Source: CAJBIL01 sp044359525 (GTDB lineage: Bacteria; Pseudomonadota; Gammaproteobacteria; Burkholderiales; Rhodocyclaceae). Taken from it: 16,871 bases of DNA. The notes beneath the pieces are model-generated. The model made no database searches and had not been told where the DNA came from. It saw nothing but the letters and a program-made list of their open reading frames with translations. The position numbers and the translations under genes are program-made. Within the stretch, counting starts at the first letter, position 1. Each line of letters opens with the position of its first letter. The stretch lies in contig JBIKLY010000077.1 in assembly GCA_044359525.1 (NCBI GenBank), forward strand, positions 1-16,871. The letters are read 5' to 3'. Shown piece by piece: positions 6,096 to 14,988 of this stretch.

Positions 6096-7049
6096 ATGCG
6101 CATACTTCTGGTCAAAACCTCGTCGCTCGGTGACGTCATTCACAACCTGCCGGTGGTCAGTGATCTGCGCCGCAGCTTTCCCGACGCGCAGATCGACTGG
6201 TGCGTCGAAGCGTCCTTCGCCGACATTCCGCGCCTGCATCCGGCGGTTCATGAAATCATCCCGGTCGCCGTCCGGCGCTGGCGCAGGCAGCTGATGCGAC
6301 TGGCCACCTGGCGCGAGATTGGCGAATTCCGGCAACGGCTGGCCAGCGTGCCTTACGATGTAATCCTCGACACGCAGGGACTGCTGAAGAGCGCGCTGAT
6401 CGCCCGCCAGGCGAACGGCAGGCACTGCGGCTACGCCGCCGAAGCGGCGCGCGAACCGCTGGCCGCCCGCTTCTACGACAACACCTTCGTCATCCCGCGC
6501 AATGTGCATGCCGTCGAACGCAACCGCTGGCTGGCCGCCGCCGCCTTCGACTACCCGGTCGATTTGCCGCTCGATTACGGCATCGCGCCGGCCGACGCCG
6601 ACCTGCCCTGGCTGGCTGCCGGTCGCTACGCCGTGCTGCTCACCGCGACCAGCCGCGACGACAAGCTGTGGGATGAAGCGAACTGGATCGAACTGGCGCG
6701 TGCGCTGATTAACCGTGGTCTGTCCCCGATTTTTCCTTCGGGCAGTGTGCTTGAGCGCCAGCGCGCCGAACGTCTGGCGGTGGTGCTCGATGGCGCCATC
6801 GTCGCGCCGCCCTTGAGTCTGCGCGAACTGTCGGCGCTGATCGGGCGGGCGGCGCTGGCGATCGGCGTCGATACCGGCCTCGCCCACCTTGCCGCCGCGC
6901 TGCGCGTGCCGACCATCGCCCTCTACATAACGACCGATCCGGCGCTGACCGGCGTGCATGGCACGGGCTTCATCCGCAACCTTGGCCGACCCGGGTGTCC
7001 GCCGCCGGTCGACGAAGTGCTCGCCGTCGCCGAACAGGCCTTGCGCTGA
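6096..7049 (+). CDS. waaC: Lipopolysaccharide heptosyltransferase I
   Basis: This 317-residue glycosyltransferase of family GT9 adds the first L-glycero-D-manno-heptose to the Kdo residues of lipid A on the cytoplasmic face of the inner membrane. The N-terminus MRILLVKTSSLGDVIHNLP is the hallmark of WaaC. ILDTQGLLKSALIA lies near residues 90-103, and GVDTGLAHLAAALRVPTIALY in the C-terminal domain is the conserved ADP-heptose-binding region with the essential Asp. The length is normal. The stop overlaps the waaA start by one base (TGATG), so the two core genes are coupled. It faces away from the rml operon, consistent with a regional role in LPS synthesis. Confidence 0.95.
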   Translation: MRILLVKTSSLGDVIHNLPVVSDLRRSFPDAQIDWCVEASFADIPRLHPAVHEIIPVAVRRWRRQLMRLATWREIGEFRQRLASVPYDVILDTQGLLKSALIARQANGRHCGYAAEAAREPLAARFYDNTFVIPRNVHAVERNRWLAAAAFDYPVDLPLDYGIAPADADLPWLAAGRYAVLLTATSRDDKLWDEANWIELARALINRGLSPIFPSGSVLERQRAERLAVVLDGAIVAPPLSLRELSALIGRAALAIGVDTGLAHLAAALRVPTIALYITTDPALTGVHGTGFIRNLGRPGCPPPVDEVLAVAEQALR

Positions 7050-8323
7050 TGGCCCGCCTGCTTTACTCGCTGCTCTTCTACCTGGCGACGCCGCTGATCT
7101 GGCTGCGCCTGCTCTGGCGGGCGCGCAAACAGCCCGAGTATCTGCAGCACCTCGGCGAACGTTACGGCTTTTATCCCGTCCCGGCGAAGCGCCCGCTGAT
7201 CTGGCTGCACGCCGTCTCGGTCGGCGAAACGCGCGCCGCCGCGCCGCTCATCGACGCGCTGCTGTACGCCTATCCGGCGCACGCCCTGCTGCTCACGCAC
7301 ATGACGCCGACCGGGCGGGAAACCGGCGCCGACTACGTGGCCAAGTATCCCGGACGCCTGTTCCAGGCCTACCTGCCCTACGACCTGCCCGACGCCTGCG
7401 GACGTTTTCTCGGCCACTTTCAGCCAGACTTCGGGCTGCTCATGGAGACCGAGCTATGGCCCAACCTGATCGCTGCCGCCAGCCTGCGCAGGATTCCCGT
7501 TGCCCTGATCAACGCCCGGCTCTCGGCGCGCTCGCAGCGCGGCTACGCGCGTCTGGACAGCCTGATCCGTCCGGCGCTGGCGGCATTGAGCGCCGTCGCG
7601 GCGCAAACGCCGGCCGATGCCGAGCGCCTGAACGCGCTTGGCGCACGCAATGTCCGGGTATGCGGCAACCTGAAATTCGACGTCACGCCTGATGCCGAAA
7701 AACTGGCCCTCGGCGCCACCTGGAAGGGCGCGCTGGGCAAGCGTCCGGCCTGGCTCGTGGCCAGCACGCGCGAAGGCGAGGAAGTGCTGATTGTCGACGC
7801 GCTGGAAAAAGCGAATATTCCCGGCGTGTTGCTGCTGCTCGTTCCGCGCCATCCGCAGCGCTTCGCCGAAGTCGCGGCGCTGCTGCGCGAGCGTGGCCTG
7901 ACGCTCTGCCGGCGCAGCGAGAACGCCCTGCCCGACGCCGCAACGCAGGTCTGGCTCGGCGACAGCATGGGCGAAATGGCGGCTTACTACGCGGCGGCTG
8001 ATCTCGCGCTGATCGGCGGCAGCCTGCTGCCGTTTGGCGGGCAGAACCTGATCGAGGCGGCAGCCTGTGGCTGCCCGGTGCTGGTCGGCCCGCACACTTT
8101 CAACTTCGCACAGGCAACGGAAGACGCCATCGCCGGCGGCGCGGCATTGCGAATTGCCGACGCCAACGAGGCAGCCGATACGGCACGGAAACTACTGGAG
8201 GATGGTGCAGCACTGCAAGCAATGCGCAATGCTGCCTTGAACTTCACTCAGGCGCACCGCGGCGCGACGCAGCGAACCGTCGCGCTGATTGAGGAAATTA
8301 CTGGGCCTCGAACAACGGATTGA
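7049..8323 (+). CDS. waaA: 3-deoxy-D-manno-octulosonic acid (Kdo) transferase
   Basis: This 424-residue GT30 transferase attaches Kdo to the lipid A precursor at the inner membrane. It has an N-terminal hydrophobic anchor (residues 4-22), then LIWLHAVSVGETRAA with the catalytic Glu60 at the same position as in E. coli WaaA. ETELWPNLI and NARLSARSQRGY follow, and the C-terminal domain has GGSLLPFGGQNLIEAAACG, the CMP-Kdo-binding block. The ATG at 7049 overlaps the waaC stop. The frame continues upstream, but those residues (Arg-rich, antisense-like) do not belong to the family. Its 3' end runs 26 bases into the end of tolC on the opposite strand, with no room for a separate terminator. Confidence 0.96.
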   Translation: MARLLYSLLFYLATPLIWLRLLWRARKQPEYLQHLGERYGFYPVPAKRPLIWLHAVSVGETRAAAPLIDALLYAYPAHALLLTHMTPTGRETGADYVAKYPGRLFQAYLPYDLPDACGRFLGHFQPDFGLLMETELWPNLIAAASLRRIPVALINARLSARSQRGYARLDSLIRPALAALSAVAAQTPADAERLNALGARNVRVCGNLKFDVTPDAEKLALGATWKGALGKRPAWLVASTREGEEVLIVDALEKANIPGVLLLLVPRHPQRFAEVAALLRERGLTLCRRSENALPDAATQVWLGDSMGEMAAYYAAADLALIGGSLLPFGGQNLIEAAACGCPVLVGPHTFNFAQATEDAIAGGAALRIADANEAADTARKLLEDGAALQAMRNAALNFTQAHRGATQRTVALIEEITGPRTTD

Positions 8324-9626
8324 TCTGTTCCAGATCGGCCTCACCGAGCGAACCGACGGCGGCTTTCAGCTTGAGCTGGGAAAGCAGCGTGTCAAAACGC
8401 GCCTTGGCCAGATCACGCTTGGTGATGTAGACCTGCTGCTCGGCGTTGAGCACGTCGATGTTGATACGCACACCGACTTCGTAACCCAGCTTGTTCGAAT
8501 CGAGCGCGCTGGTGCTTGAGATCAACGCCGCCTCCAGTGCGCGCACCTGCGCCAGACCATTCACCACGCCGAGATAGGACTGGCGTGCGCCGAGGGTAGC
8601 CGTGCGCCTGGCACTTTCCAGCGCCGCCTCGGCAGCACTGCGATTCGCGACCGCCTCGCGGGTTTTTGAATTGACGTAGCCACCCTGAAAGAGCGGAATA
8701 TTAAGTTGAAGCCCGATATTGCGTGAATTCGTTTCCAGGCTATCGTTGCCGGCGAAGGAAAGCGCTGAATTGTTCTTGCCGTAGTTGGCCACCACATCAA
8801 CGGTGGGATAGTGCCCGGCCCGCACGCGCTCGACTTCCTTGTCGGCCACCTCGGCTGCTGCCTGCTGCGCCTGCACGGTAAAACTGTCCTTCTCGGCAGC
8901 ATCGACCCACTTGTCCATGCTCGCCGGTTGCGGCGGAACCAGCACCGCCTGCGGCTTGAGGCGGTTGAGTTCGCCCGGATCCTTGCCGACCACGACGCGT
9001 AAAGCGTAACGCTTGACCTCCAGATCGCTGTCGGCGGCAATCTCCTGTGCGCTCGCCAGATCGAAGCGCGCCTGCGCCTCATGCGAATCGGTGACGGTTG
9101 TTGTTCCGACCTCGAAATTCTTTTTCGCCTGTTCGAGCTGCTGCGCAATCGCCGTCTTGTTGGAGCGTACCGAACGCAGATTTTCCTGCGCATTGAGTAC
9201 ATCAAAGTAAGCCTGTGCAACGCGCAGAATCAAATCCTGCGAGGCTTGCGCGAAATTCGCCTCGGCTTGCACGACCTGCAGTTTTGACTGCCCGTACTGC
9301 ACGAAATTCTGCCAGCGGAACAAGGGCTGCGTCAGAACGACATTGTAGGCATTGGTATTGTAATCTCGCTCAATCTTTGGATTGGAGTTCAGCCGGTACT
9401 TGTTCTCGTTCCATACCGTATTAGCCGTGGCGTCGATTTTTGGCAACAATCCGGCGACGCCTTGCGGCAGTTTTTCACGACCCGCCTCGGCTGCCGCACG
9501 GGCAGCCGCATACTGCGCATCGTTGACCAGGGCTTCGCGATAAACCTGTATCAGATCGGCGGCCAGAACCGGCGTAGCCACAAACAGCGCCGTCAGCAAC
9601 AAAGGGATTTTCTTGATCAGAGGCAT
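8298..9626 (-). CDS. tolC: TolC-family outer-membrane channel protein
   Basis: This 442-residue outer-membrane factor forms the trimeric channel-tunnel used by tripartite efflux pumps and type I secretion. It has a clear signal peptide (KK at 5-6, hydrophobic 7-18, cleavage after A22 in VLA-AD), and the mature protein begins DLIQVYREAL. The two-repeat coiled-coil architecture shows as long Ala/Gln-rich helices (for example QASQDLILRVAQAYFDVLNA) and the matching LGARQSYLGVVNGLAQVRAL in the second half. GVRINIDVLNAEQQVY is the conserved family segment. The start was set at 9626 because it gives a normal signal peptide. It follows the rhodanese gene by 14 bp and is probably the last gene of that operon. 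It may serve the RND pump upstream on the same strand. Confidence 0.93.
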   Translation of the reverse strand: MPLIKKIPLLLTALFVATPVLAADLIQVYREALVNDAQYAAARAAAEAGREKLPQGVAGLLPKIDATANTVWNENKYRLNSNPKIERDYNTNAYNVVLTQPLFRWQNFVQYGQSKLQVVQAEANFAQASQDLILRVAQAYFDVLNAQENLRSVRSNKTAIAQQLEQAKKNFEVGTTTVTDSHEAQARFDLASAQEIAADSDLEVKRYALRVVVGKDPGELNRLKPQAVLVPPQPASMDKWVDAAEKDSFTVQAQQAAAEVADKEVERVRAGHYPTVDVVANYGKNNSALSFAGNDSLETNSRNIGLQLNIPLFQGGYVNSKTREAVANRSAAEAALESARRTATLGARQSYLGVVNGLAQVRALEAALISSTSALDSNKLGYEVGVRINIDVLNAEQQVYITKRDLAKARFDTLLSQLKLKAAVGSLGEADLEQINPLFEAQ

Positions 9627-9640
9627 CAACGGTCTCGCTT

Positions 9641-9982
9641 TCAATATTTGCGCATGCCTGGATCGACATCCTGCGCCCACGCATCAACACCACCAGCAAG
9701 GTTATAAATCGAACCAAAACCTTTGCCTTCGAGGAACATCGCCACTTGCATGCTGCGCATGCCATGATGGCAAATCACCACCACAGCGGACGCCACATCA
9801 AGCTCCGCCCAGCGCGATGGCACCAGCTGCATCGGCATCAGCAGCGAACCGGCAAGCTGGCAGAGTTCATACTCCCAAGGCTCACGCACATCAAGCAGCA
9901 CCGGAGACTGGTGTGCGCCGGCTTCGGAAGCAGCGCATTTTGCAAGCCAGTCCGCCAGTTGATGCGTGGAAATCTGCTGCAT
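9641..9982 (-). CDS. Single-domain rhodanese-like sulfurtransferase
   Basis: This 113-residue cytoplasmic rhodanese domain has no signal peptide. LLDVREPWEYE (29-39) is the standard N-terminal block, and the active-site loop is C71-HHGMRS (71-77) after the VVVI strand, so the persulfide-carrying cysteine is present. LAGGVDAWA near the C-terminus is typical. Such proteins move sulfane sulfur, but the physiological acceptor cannot be told from the sequence. AGGGA lies five bases before the ATG at 9982. It is 14 bp after the methyltransferase-like gene and 14 bp before tolC. To my knowledge this three-gene order recurs in betaproteobacteria, but nothing in the sequence explains why. Confidence 0.92.
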   Translation of the reverse strand: MQQISTHQLADWLAKCAASEAGAHQSPVLLDVREPWEYELCQLAGSLLMPMQLVPSRWAELDVASAVVVICHHGMRSMQVAMFLEGKGFGSIYNLAGGVDAWAQDVDPGMRKY

Positions 9983-9996
9983 TCACATCCCTAAAA

Positions 9997-10674
9997 TCAG
10001 AAAACGAAGGAATCGCCCCGTCCTGCATTCACCAAAGGCGCAACAACCGTTTCAAAAAGATTAATCGTGTTGAAAGCGTCTTCACCGGTACGCGTGACAA
10101 GCTGCGCATACATCACCGGCTCCTTGCCGACAAAGGCCACCAGACGACCGCCAAGCTTGAGCTGCTTGAGGATTTCAGACGGCAATACTGGCAGCGAGCC
10201 GGAAAGAACGATCACGTCATAGGGCGCCTGCGCCGGCCAGCCATGCGAACCATCGCCAAGCTGAACGCTGACATTGGCGACGCCGGCATCCTGCAAATTG
10301 CGCTTCGCACTTTCGGCCAGTAGCGGATCAATTTCTACCGAATAGACATACTCGGCCTTGGCAGCCAGCAGAGCCGCCATATAGCCGCTGCCGGTGCCGA
10401 TCTCGAGTACGGTATCCGTATTCCTGATTCCCAGTTCCTGCAGAAGGCGCGCTTCAATTTTCGGTTCGAGCATCGTCTGACCGTTGCCGATCGGCAGTTC
10501 GACATCGGCAAAAGCCAATTGTGCATAAGCGGCTGGAACAAAACTCTCACGCTTTACGACCGACAACAGATCCAGCACTTCCGGATCCAGAACCTCCCAG
10601 GGGCGGATCTGCTGCTCAATCATGTTGAACCGTGCCTGCTCAATATTCATGCCCATCGAAGCCATCGCTGTCAT
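9997..10674 (-). CDS. Protein-L-isoaspartate O-methyltransferase-like SAM methyltransferase
   Basis: This 225-residue protein of the PCMT family has the SAM-binding motif I, VLEIGTGSGYMAALLA (89-104), an acidic end to strand 2 (VYSVEIDPLLAE) and the family block FADVELPIGNGQTMLEPKI (55-73). True isoaspartyl repair enzymes usually carry a Ser after the QT of this block (QTIS-P). Here it reads QTMLEP, so the acceptor site differs and repair activity is uncertain. The ATG at 10674 has GGGGA upstream at a good distance; further Met codons follow at residues 4, 7 and 9. It leads a probable methyltransferase-rhodanese-tolC operon. A promoter with an overlapping palindrome lies just upstream, and the RND gene stop is only 80 bp away. 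Confidence 0.87.
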   Translation of the reverse strand: MTAMASMGMNIEQARFNMIEQQIRPWEVLDPEVLDLLSVVKRESFVPAAYAQLAFADVELPIGNGQTMLEPKIEARLLQELGIRNTDTVLEIGTGSGYMAALLAAKAEYVYSVEIDPLLAESAKRNLQDAGVANVSVQLGDGSHGWPAQAPYDVIVLSGSLPVLPSEILKQLKLGGRLVAFVGKEPVMYAQLVTRTGEDAFNTINLFETVVAPLVNAGRGDSFVF

Positions 10675-10697
10675 AACATTTCCCCGTCACAAGTTTA

Positions 10698-10727
10698 ATA
10701 TTAGCACAAACTAATATACGTTTCCAA
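10698..10727 (-). promoter_or_regulatory. Probable promoter with overlapping palindrome, methyltransferase-rhodanese-tolC operon
   Basis: On the minus strand TTGGAA (10727 to 10722) is followed after 18 bases by TAATAT (10703 to 10698), preceded by TGC, an extended -10. Transcription would begin about 17 bases before the ATG at 10674. A perfect palindrome with 7-bp arms, atattag (10698-10704) and ctaatat (10711-10717), spaced by 6 bases, covers the -10 and part of the spacer, as an operator would. A second TATAAT lies further upstream on the minus strand (10743 to 10738) without a good -35. Base pairing is directly seen; the promoter function is inferred. Confidence 0.55.
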
Positions 10728-10756
10728 TCAACGGGCGATTATACCTTAGCCGCCTG

Positions 10757-13700
10757 CTACGCAGCAGCGGTCGGCTTCCCGGGCTTCACCCGATACCACG
10801 CCGCATACAGTGCCGGCAGGAAAAGCAGCGTGAGCAGCGTGGCGACGATCAGGCCGCCCATGATGGCCACTGCCATCGGCCCCCAGAAAACACTGCGCGT
10901 CAGCGGAATCATCGCCAGGATGGCTGCCGCTGCAGTCAGCATGATCGGCCGGAAGCGCCGCACGGTGGAGCCGACAATCGCCTCCCATTGCGGCTTGCCG
11001 GCCTTTTCATCCTGTTCGATCTGGTCGACGAGAATCACCGAGTTGCGCATGATCATCCCCGACAGCGCAATGACGCCGAGATTGGCAACGAAGCCGAAAG
11101 GCACGTTGAACAACAGCAGCGCAATGGCCACACCGATCAGTCCAAGCGGCGCGGTGAGCAGGACGAGCAGCGTGCGGCTCATGCTCTGCAGCTGGATCAT
11201 CAGCAGGGTGATGACGCCGGCCAGCATCAACGGCATGACGGCCTTGATCGAGCTCTCACCCTTTTCCGACTCTTCGGTGGCGCCACCCATTTCGATGCGC
11301 AAACCGGCTGGCAAACTTTCGCGCAGGGCGGCAAGCTCTGCATCGATCTGCGCCGAAACGACCGGCGCCTGCGTGCCATCGCGGATGTCGGACATCACGG
11401 TGATGGTCGGCAGACGGTTGCGCCGCCAGACCAGGCCTTCCTCCAGCTCGTAGCTGATCTTCGCCACCTGCGCCAGCGGAACGTAGCGTCCGCTGGCGGT
11501 ATGGATGTTAATGTCGGCCAGCGCCGAGAGGCGGGCGCGCTCGTCGCCGGCCGCACGCGCCACGACGTCGATCAGCTGATCGCCCTCGCGCATGCGCGTC
11601 ACGCTCATTCCGGTCAACATCGAGTTGAGAAAACTCGACAGCTCCTGCGAACTGATACCGAGCGCGCGGGCGCGATCCTGATCGACTTCCAGGCGGATCG
11701 CCTTGCCCATCTCGTTCCAGTCGAAGTTCACGTCCTTGGCGTGCGGATTGGCGCGCATCACGGTCGCCACCTGATCGGCCACCCGCCGCAATTCCGCGAT
11801 ATTTTCGCCGCTCACCCGGAACTGCACCGGAAAACCGACCGGCGGGCCGTTTTCCAGGCGCAGCACACGGGCACGCAGGCCGCTCCACTCGCCGCTGACG
11901 TCGGCGAAGCGCGCTTCGAGTAACTGCTTGAGCGCCTCGCGCGCCTTGATGTCATGCGTCGTGATGACGAGCTGCGCAAAATTGTCGTTGAACAGTTTGA
12001 GGTCGAGTGGCAGGTAGAAACGCGGGCTGCCGTTGCCGATGTAGCTGGCGAAATACTTCACCGCCTTTTTCATTTCCGGCTCGGTGAGTAGCAGTTGCTC
12101 GACCTTTTTGGCCTGTGTTTCGGTCGCCTTGAGCGAAGCGCCTTGCGGCAGCCAGAGGTCGATCAACAGTTCGGGGCGGCTGGACGCCGGAAAGAACTGC
12201 TTCTGCACGCCCATATTCAACGCCAGCAGCGACAGGACGAAAGCCACCAGCGTCGCGCCAATGACCAACCAGCGGCGGCGCACGCACCAGTCGACGCTGG
12301 CCCGTACACGGCGATAGAAGGGCGTGTCGTAGAGATCGTCGCCGTGCTGCTGCGCCTTGGCGAGCAGCTTTTTCGGATCGAGAATCTTGTAGCCGAGGTA
12401 GGGCGTGAACACCACCGCGACAACCCATGAAACGAGCAGCGCGATGGTCACCACGGCGAAGATCGAAAAGGTGTATTCGCCGGCGCCGGATTTGGCGAAA
12501 CCAACCGGCGTAAAGCCAGCGGCGGTGATCAGCGTGCCGGTGAGCATCGGAAAAGCCGTCGACGTATAGGCAAAGGTCGCCGCACGAAAGCGGTCCCAGC
12601 CCTGCTCCATCTTCACCACCATCATCTCGACGGCAATGATTGCGTCGTCGACCAGCAGGCCGAGCGCGATGATCAGCGCGCCGAGCGAAATACGCTGCAG
12701 GTCGATGCCGAAAGCGGCCATCAGCAGGAAGGTGATGGCCAGTACCAGCGGAATCGACAGCGCTACCACCGCGCCGGTGCGCAAACCGAGGCTGAGAAAA
12801 GACACGGCGAGGACGATGACCACCGCTTCGGCGAGTGACGACATGAACAGCGTGATCGACTGGCGGACGATCTCGGGCTGGTCGGCGACCACGTGGATAT
12901 CAATGCCTTTTGGCAAAGCCTGTTGCAGGCGCGCCACCTCGCTGCGCAAGCGATCACCGAGTTCGATCACGTCGGCGCCCTTGTTCATGGCGATGGCAAT
13001 GCCGATCGCGTCCTGCCCGGCAACGCGCATGCGCGGTGTCGGCGGGTCCGAAAAGCCCCGCTTGACGGTGGCGATGTCGCCCAGGCGGAACAGGCGACCG
13101 CCGGCCTGGATGCCGATCTCGCGGATACTTTCGATCGAGGTGAAATCGCCGCTGACGCGAAGATGCACGCGGTCGGATGCCGTTTCAAAGAAACCGGCCG
13201 GCGTCATCGCATTCTGCTTTTGCAGGGCATCAAAAATTGCCAGCGGGTCAAGACCGAGCGTCGCCAGCTTGGCGTGCGCAACCTCAATGAAGATTTTTTC
13301 TTCCTGAACGCCAATCAACTCGATTTTCTTGACGTCGGCGACCCGGCGCAATTCGCGCGCAATACGATCGGCTTCCTGACGCAATACGGCCAGATCAAAA
13401 CCGTCGCCGGTGAGCGCGAAGACATTGATGAAAGTATCACCGAACTCGTCGTTCATGAACGGTCCCTGCACGCCGGCCGGCAGCGTGTGCTTGATGTCGC
13501 CGATCTTCTTGCGCACTTGATACCACGCTTCCGGCACCTCCTTCTTCGGCGTGTAGTCCTTGACCAACACGAAGACCAGCGACTCGCCGGATTTCGAGCT
13601 GGAGCGGATGACATCAACCCAGGGCACTTCCTGCAGCTTTTTCTCGATGCGTTCGGTGACTTGCATCTCGACTTCGCGCGCCGTGGCGCCCGGCCACATC

Positions 13701-13855
13701 GTCCGCACGACCATGGCCTTGAAGGTGAAGTCCGGGTCTTCGGCACGACCGAGCTTGAAGTAGGAAAGAACACCGCCGAGCACCAGGACGATGATCAGAT
13801 AGGCAACCATCGAACGGTGGCGCAGCGCCCACTCGGAAAGATTGAGATGGGTCAT
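10757..13855 (-). CDS. RND efflux transporter permease (AcrB-type, inner membrane)
   Basis: This 1032-residue proton-driven pump has the full RND layout: a first membrane helix at about residues 15-33, a large periplasmic loop, a cluster of helices from about 330 to 480 and 530-550, a second loop, then five more helices to about 1020. The proton-relay pair D403-D404 sits in LGLLVDDAIIAVE in helix 4, equivalent to the Asp pair of AcrB. At the AcrB Lys940 position helix 10 has Arg937 (GMIMRNSVILVDQ). The length is complete. The ATG overlaps the adaptor gene end in an ATGA. Substrates cannot be read from the sequence; tight linkage to a TetR gene suggests an inducible drug, solvent or metabolite pump. 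No terminator is visible between its TAG and the next gene. Confidence 0.95.
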   Translation of the reverse strand: MTHLNLSEWALRHRSMVAYLIIVLVLGGVLSYFKLGRAEDPDFTFKAMVVRTMWPGATAREVEMQVTERIEKKLQEVPWVDVIRSSSKSGESLVFVLVKDYTPKKEVPEAWYQVRKKIGDIKHTLPAGVQGPFMNDEFGDTFINVFALTGDGFDLAVLRQEADRIARELRRVADVKKIELIGVQEEKIFIEVAHAKLATLGLDPLAIFDALQKQNAMTPAGFFETASDRVHLRVSGDFTSIESIREIGIQAGGRLFRLGDIATVKRGFSDPPTPRMRVAGQDAIGIAIAMNKGADVIELGDRLRSEVARLQQALPKGIDIHVVADQPEIVRQSITLFMSSLAEAVVIVLAVSFLSLGLRTGAVVALSIPLVLAITFLLMAAFGIDLQRISLGALIIALGLLVDDAIIAVEMMVVKMEQGWDRFRAATFAYTSTAFPMLTGTLITAAGFTPVGFAKSGAGEYTFSIFAVVTIALLVSWVVAVVFTPYLGYKILDPKKLLAKAQQHGDDLYDTPFYRRVRASVDWCVRRRWLVIGATLVAFVLSLLALNMGVQKQFFPASSRPELLIDLWLPQGASLKATETQAKKVEQLLLTEPEMKKAVKYFASYIGNGSPRFYLPLDLKLFNDNFAQLVITTHDIKAREALKQLLEARFADVSGEWSGLRARVLRLENGPPVGFPVQFRVSGENIAELRRVADQVATVMRANPHAKDVNFDWNEMGKAIRLEVDQDRARALGISSQELSSFLNSMLTGMSVTRMREGDQLIDVVARAAGDERARLSALADINIHTASGRYVPLAQVAKISYELEEGLVWRRNRLPTITVMSDIRDGTQAPVVSAQIDAELAALRESLPAGLRIEMGGATEESEKGESSIKAVMPLMLAGVITLLMIQLQSMSRTLLVLLTAPLGLIGVAIALLLFNVPFGFVANLGVIALSGMIMRNSVILVDQIEQDEKAGKPQWEAIVGSTVRRFRPIMLTAAAAILAMIPLTRSVFWGPMAVAIMGGLIVATLLTLLFLPALYAAWYRVKPGKPTAAA

Positions 13856-14988
13856 CGGGCGACCGGCGTTCCGTTGACCGATTTATCGCCGGGATTTCGC
13901 CCGCTCGTAGCGCCATCCCCGCCTGCTTCTCGCGTTACATCGGCGATTTTAATTTTTTCGCCGTTGCTTAATTTATGAACGCCAGCGATGACGATACGCT
14001 CGCCCGCCTCGACGCCGGCAGGGTTCGCCAGCAGCGCCGATGTTTCGCCATAGGCAGCGACCTCAACGGCGCGCAAGGCCACTGTCTGATCGGCATTGAC
14101 GACCCAGATGGCCGCTTTACCATCTTTCTGAAAAATCGCCGTCAGCGGCACGGTCAGGCGCAGATCACTGCCGGCACGGCGGAAATGCACATTGGCCGTC
14201 ATCCCGAGCAGAACCCGGGCATCCGGATTGAGAATGGAAACGCGCGCCGCAAAAGTCCGTGTCACCGGGTCAGCCACCGGCGACAGCTCACGCATCACTC
14301 CCTTGTAGCGGGCTTTGTCGTCGGTCCACAGCGTCACTTCCGCATCGCTGAGCGCGCGCACTTCCGGCATGCGTATCTCGGGGATCGCGATGGCCACTTC
14401 AAGGGCATCGCGACGCGCCACGCGGAACACCACCTGCCCGGCGCTAACCACCTGCCCGACTTCACCCGCTACCACACCGACCACGCCGGCCTGATCGGCT
14501 TTGAGAACCGTGTAGGCACTCTGGTTGTGTGCCAGATTCGCTTGCGCCTGCGCCGCCTTGAGCGCCGTCTCCCTGGTATCAAGCGCCGCCTGGCTGACAA
14601 AATTTTTCGTGCGCAACTCACGGTAACGCTTGGCCTCAGCGTCGGCGAGCATCAGCTGTGCGTTAGCGCTGGCTGCCGTCAGCGCTGTATCGGCCGGATC
14701 CAGCCTGGCCAGCACATCACCCGCCTTGACGACGGCGCCCGCATCAACAAGGCGGGCGGAAATCTTCCCGGGGATGCGAAAAGCAAGCTGCGTTTCGTAG
14801 CGTGAACGCACTTCGCCGGAATAGCTCACCGCCTCAGCACCGGCGGTATCGCCAAGCACCCGCGTCAGCACCGGACGCAATGGCTCGGGCGGCAACGCAT
14901 CCTTGCCACAGGCGGCGAGCAGGGCGATGGCCGGCAAAACGAAAGCCAAGCAACGAAGGTTTGGGAAAATTTGCGAACGCAAGGTCAT
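13852..14988 (-). CDS. RND efflux periplasmic adaptor lipoprotein (membrane fusion protein)
   Basis: This 378-residue adaptor links the inner-membrane pump to an outer-membrane channel. The signal peptide ends in the lipobox LLAAC with Cys27 as the lipidation site, so it should be anchored by lipid in the inner membrane. The barrel-sandwich (lipoyl-like) halves show as FRIPGKISARLVDAGAVVKAG, about residues 71-91, and VVGVVAGEVGQVVSAGQVV. They are split by an Ala-rich alpha-hairpin of roughly 60 residues (TAASANAQLMLADAEAKRY onward). Beta-barrel and membrane-proximal domains follow. It overlaps tetR and the pump gene by 4 bases on either side, so all three form one coupled transcript. Confidence 0.94.
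   Translation of the reverse strand: MTLRSQIFPNLRCLAFVLPAIALLAACGKDALPPEPLRPVLTRVLGDTAGAEAVSYSGEVRSRYETQLAFRIPGKISARLVDAGAVVKAGDVLARLDPADTALTAASANAQLMLADAEAKRYRELRTKNFVSQAALDTRETALKAAQAQANLAHNQSAYTVLKADQAGVVGVVAGEVGQVVSAGQVVFRVARRDALEVAIAIPEIRMPEVRALSDAEVTLWTDDKARYKGVMRELSPVADPVTRTFAARVSILNPDARVLLGMTANVHFRRAGSDLRLTVPLTAIFQKDGKAAIWVVNADQTVALRAVEVAAYGETSALLANPAGVEAGERIVIAGVHKLSNGEKIKIADVTREAGGDGATSGRNPGDKSVNGTPVAR

Noticed and set aside
5379..6959. Open minus-strand frame of about 526 codons spanning rmlB and waaC
   Set aside because: It covers two genes with intact catalytic motifs and crosses their divergent promoter region. The peptide is Arg-rich and unlike any family.
12893..13978. Open plus-strand frame of about 361 codons opposite the RND pump
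   Set aside because: It is the complement of a pump gene that is complete and motif-bearing; no ribosome site or domain is visible.
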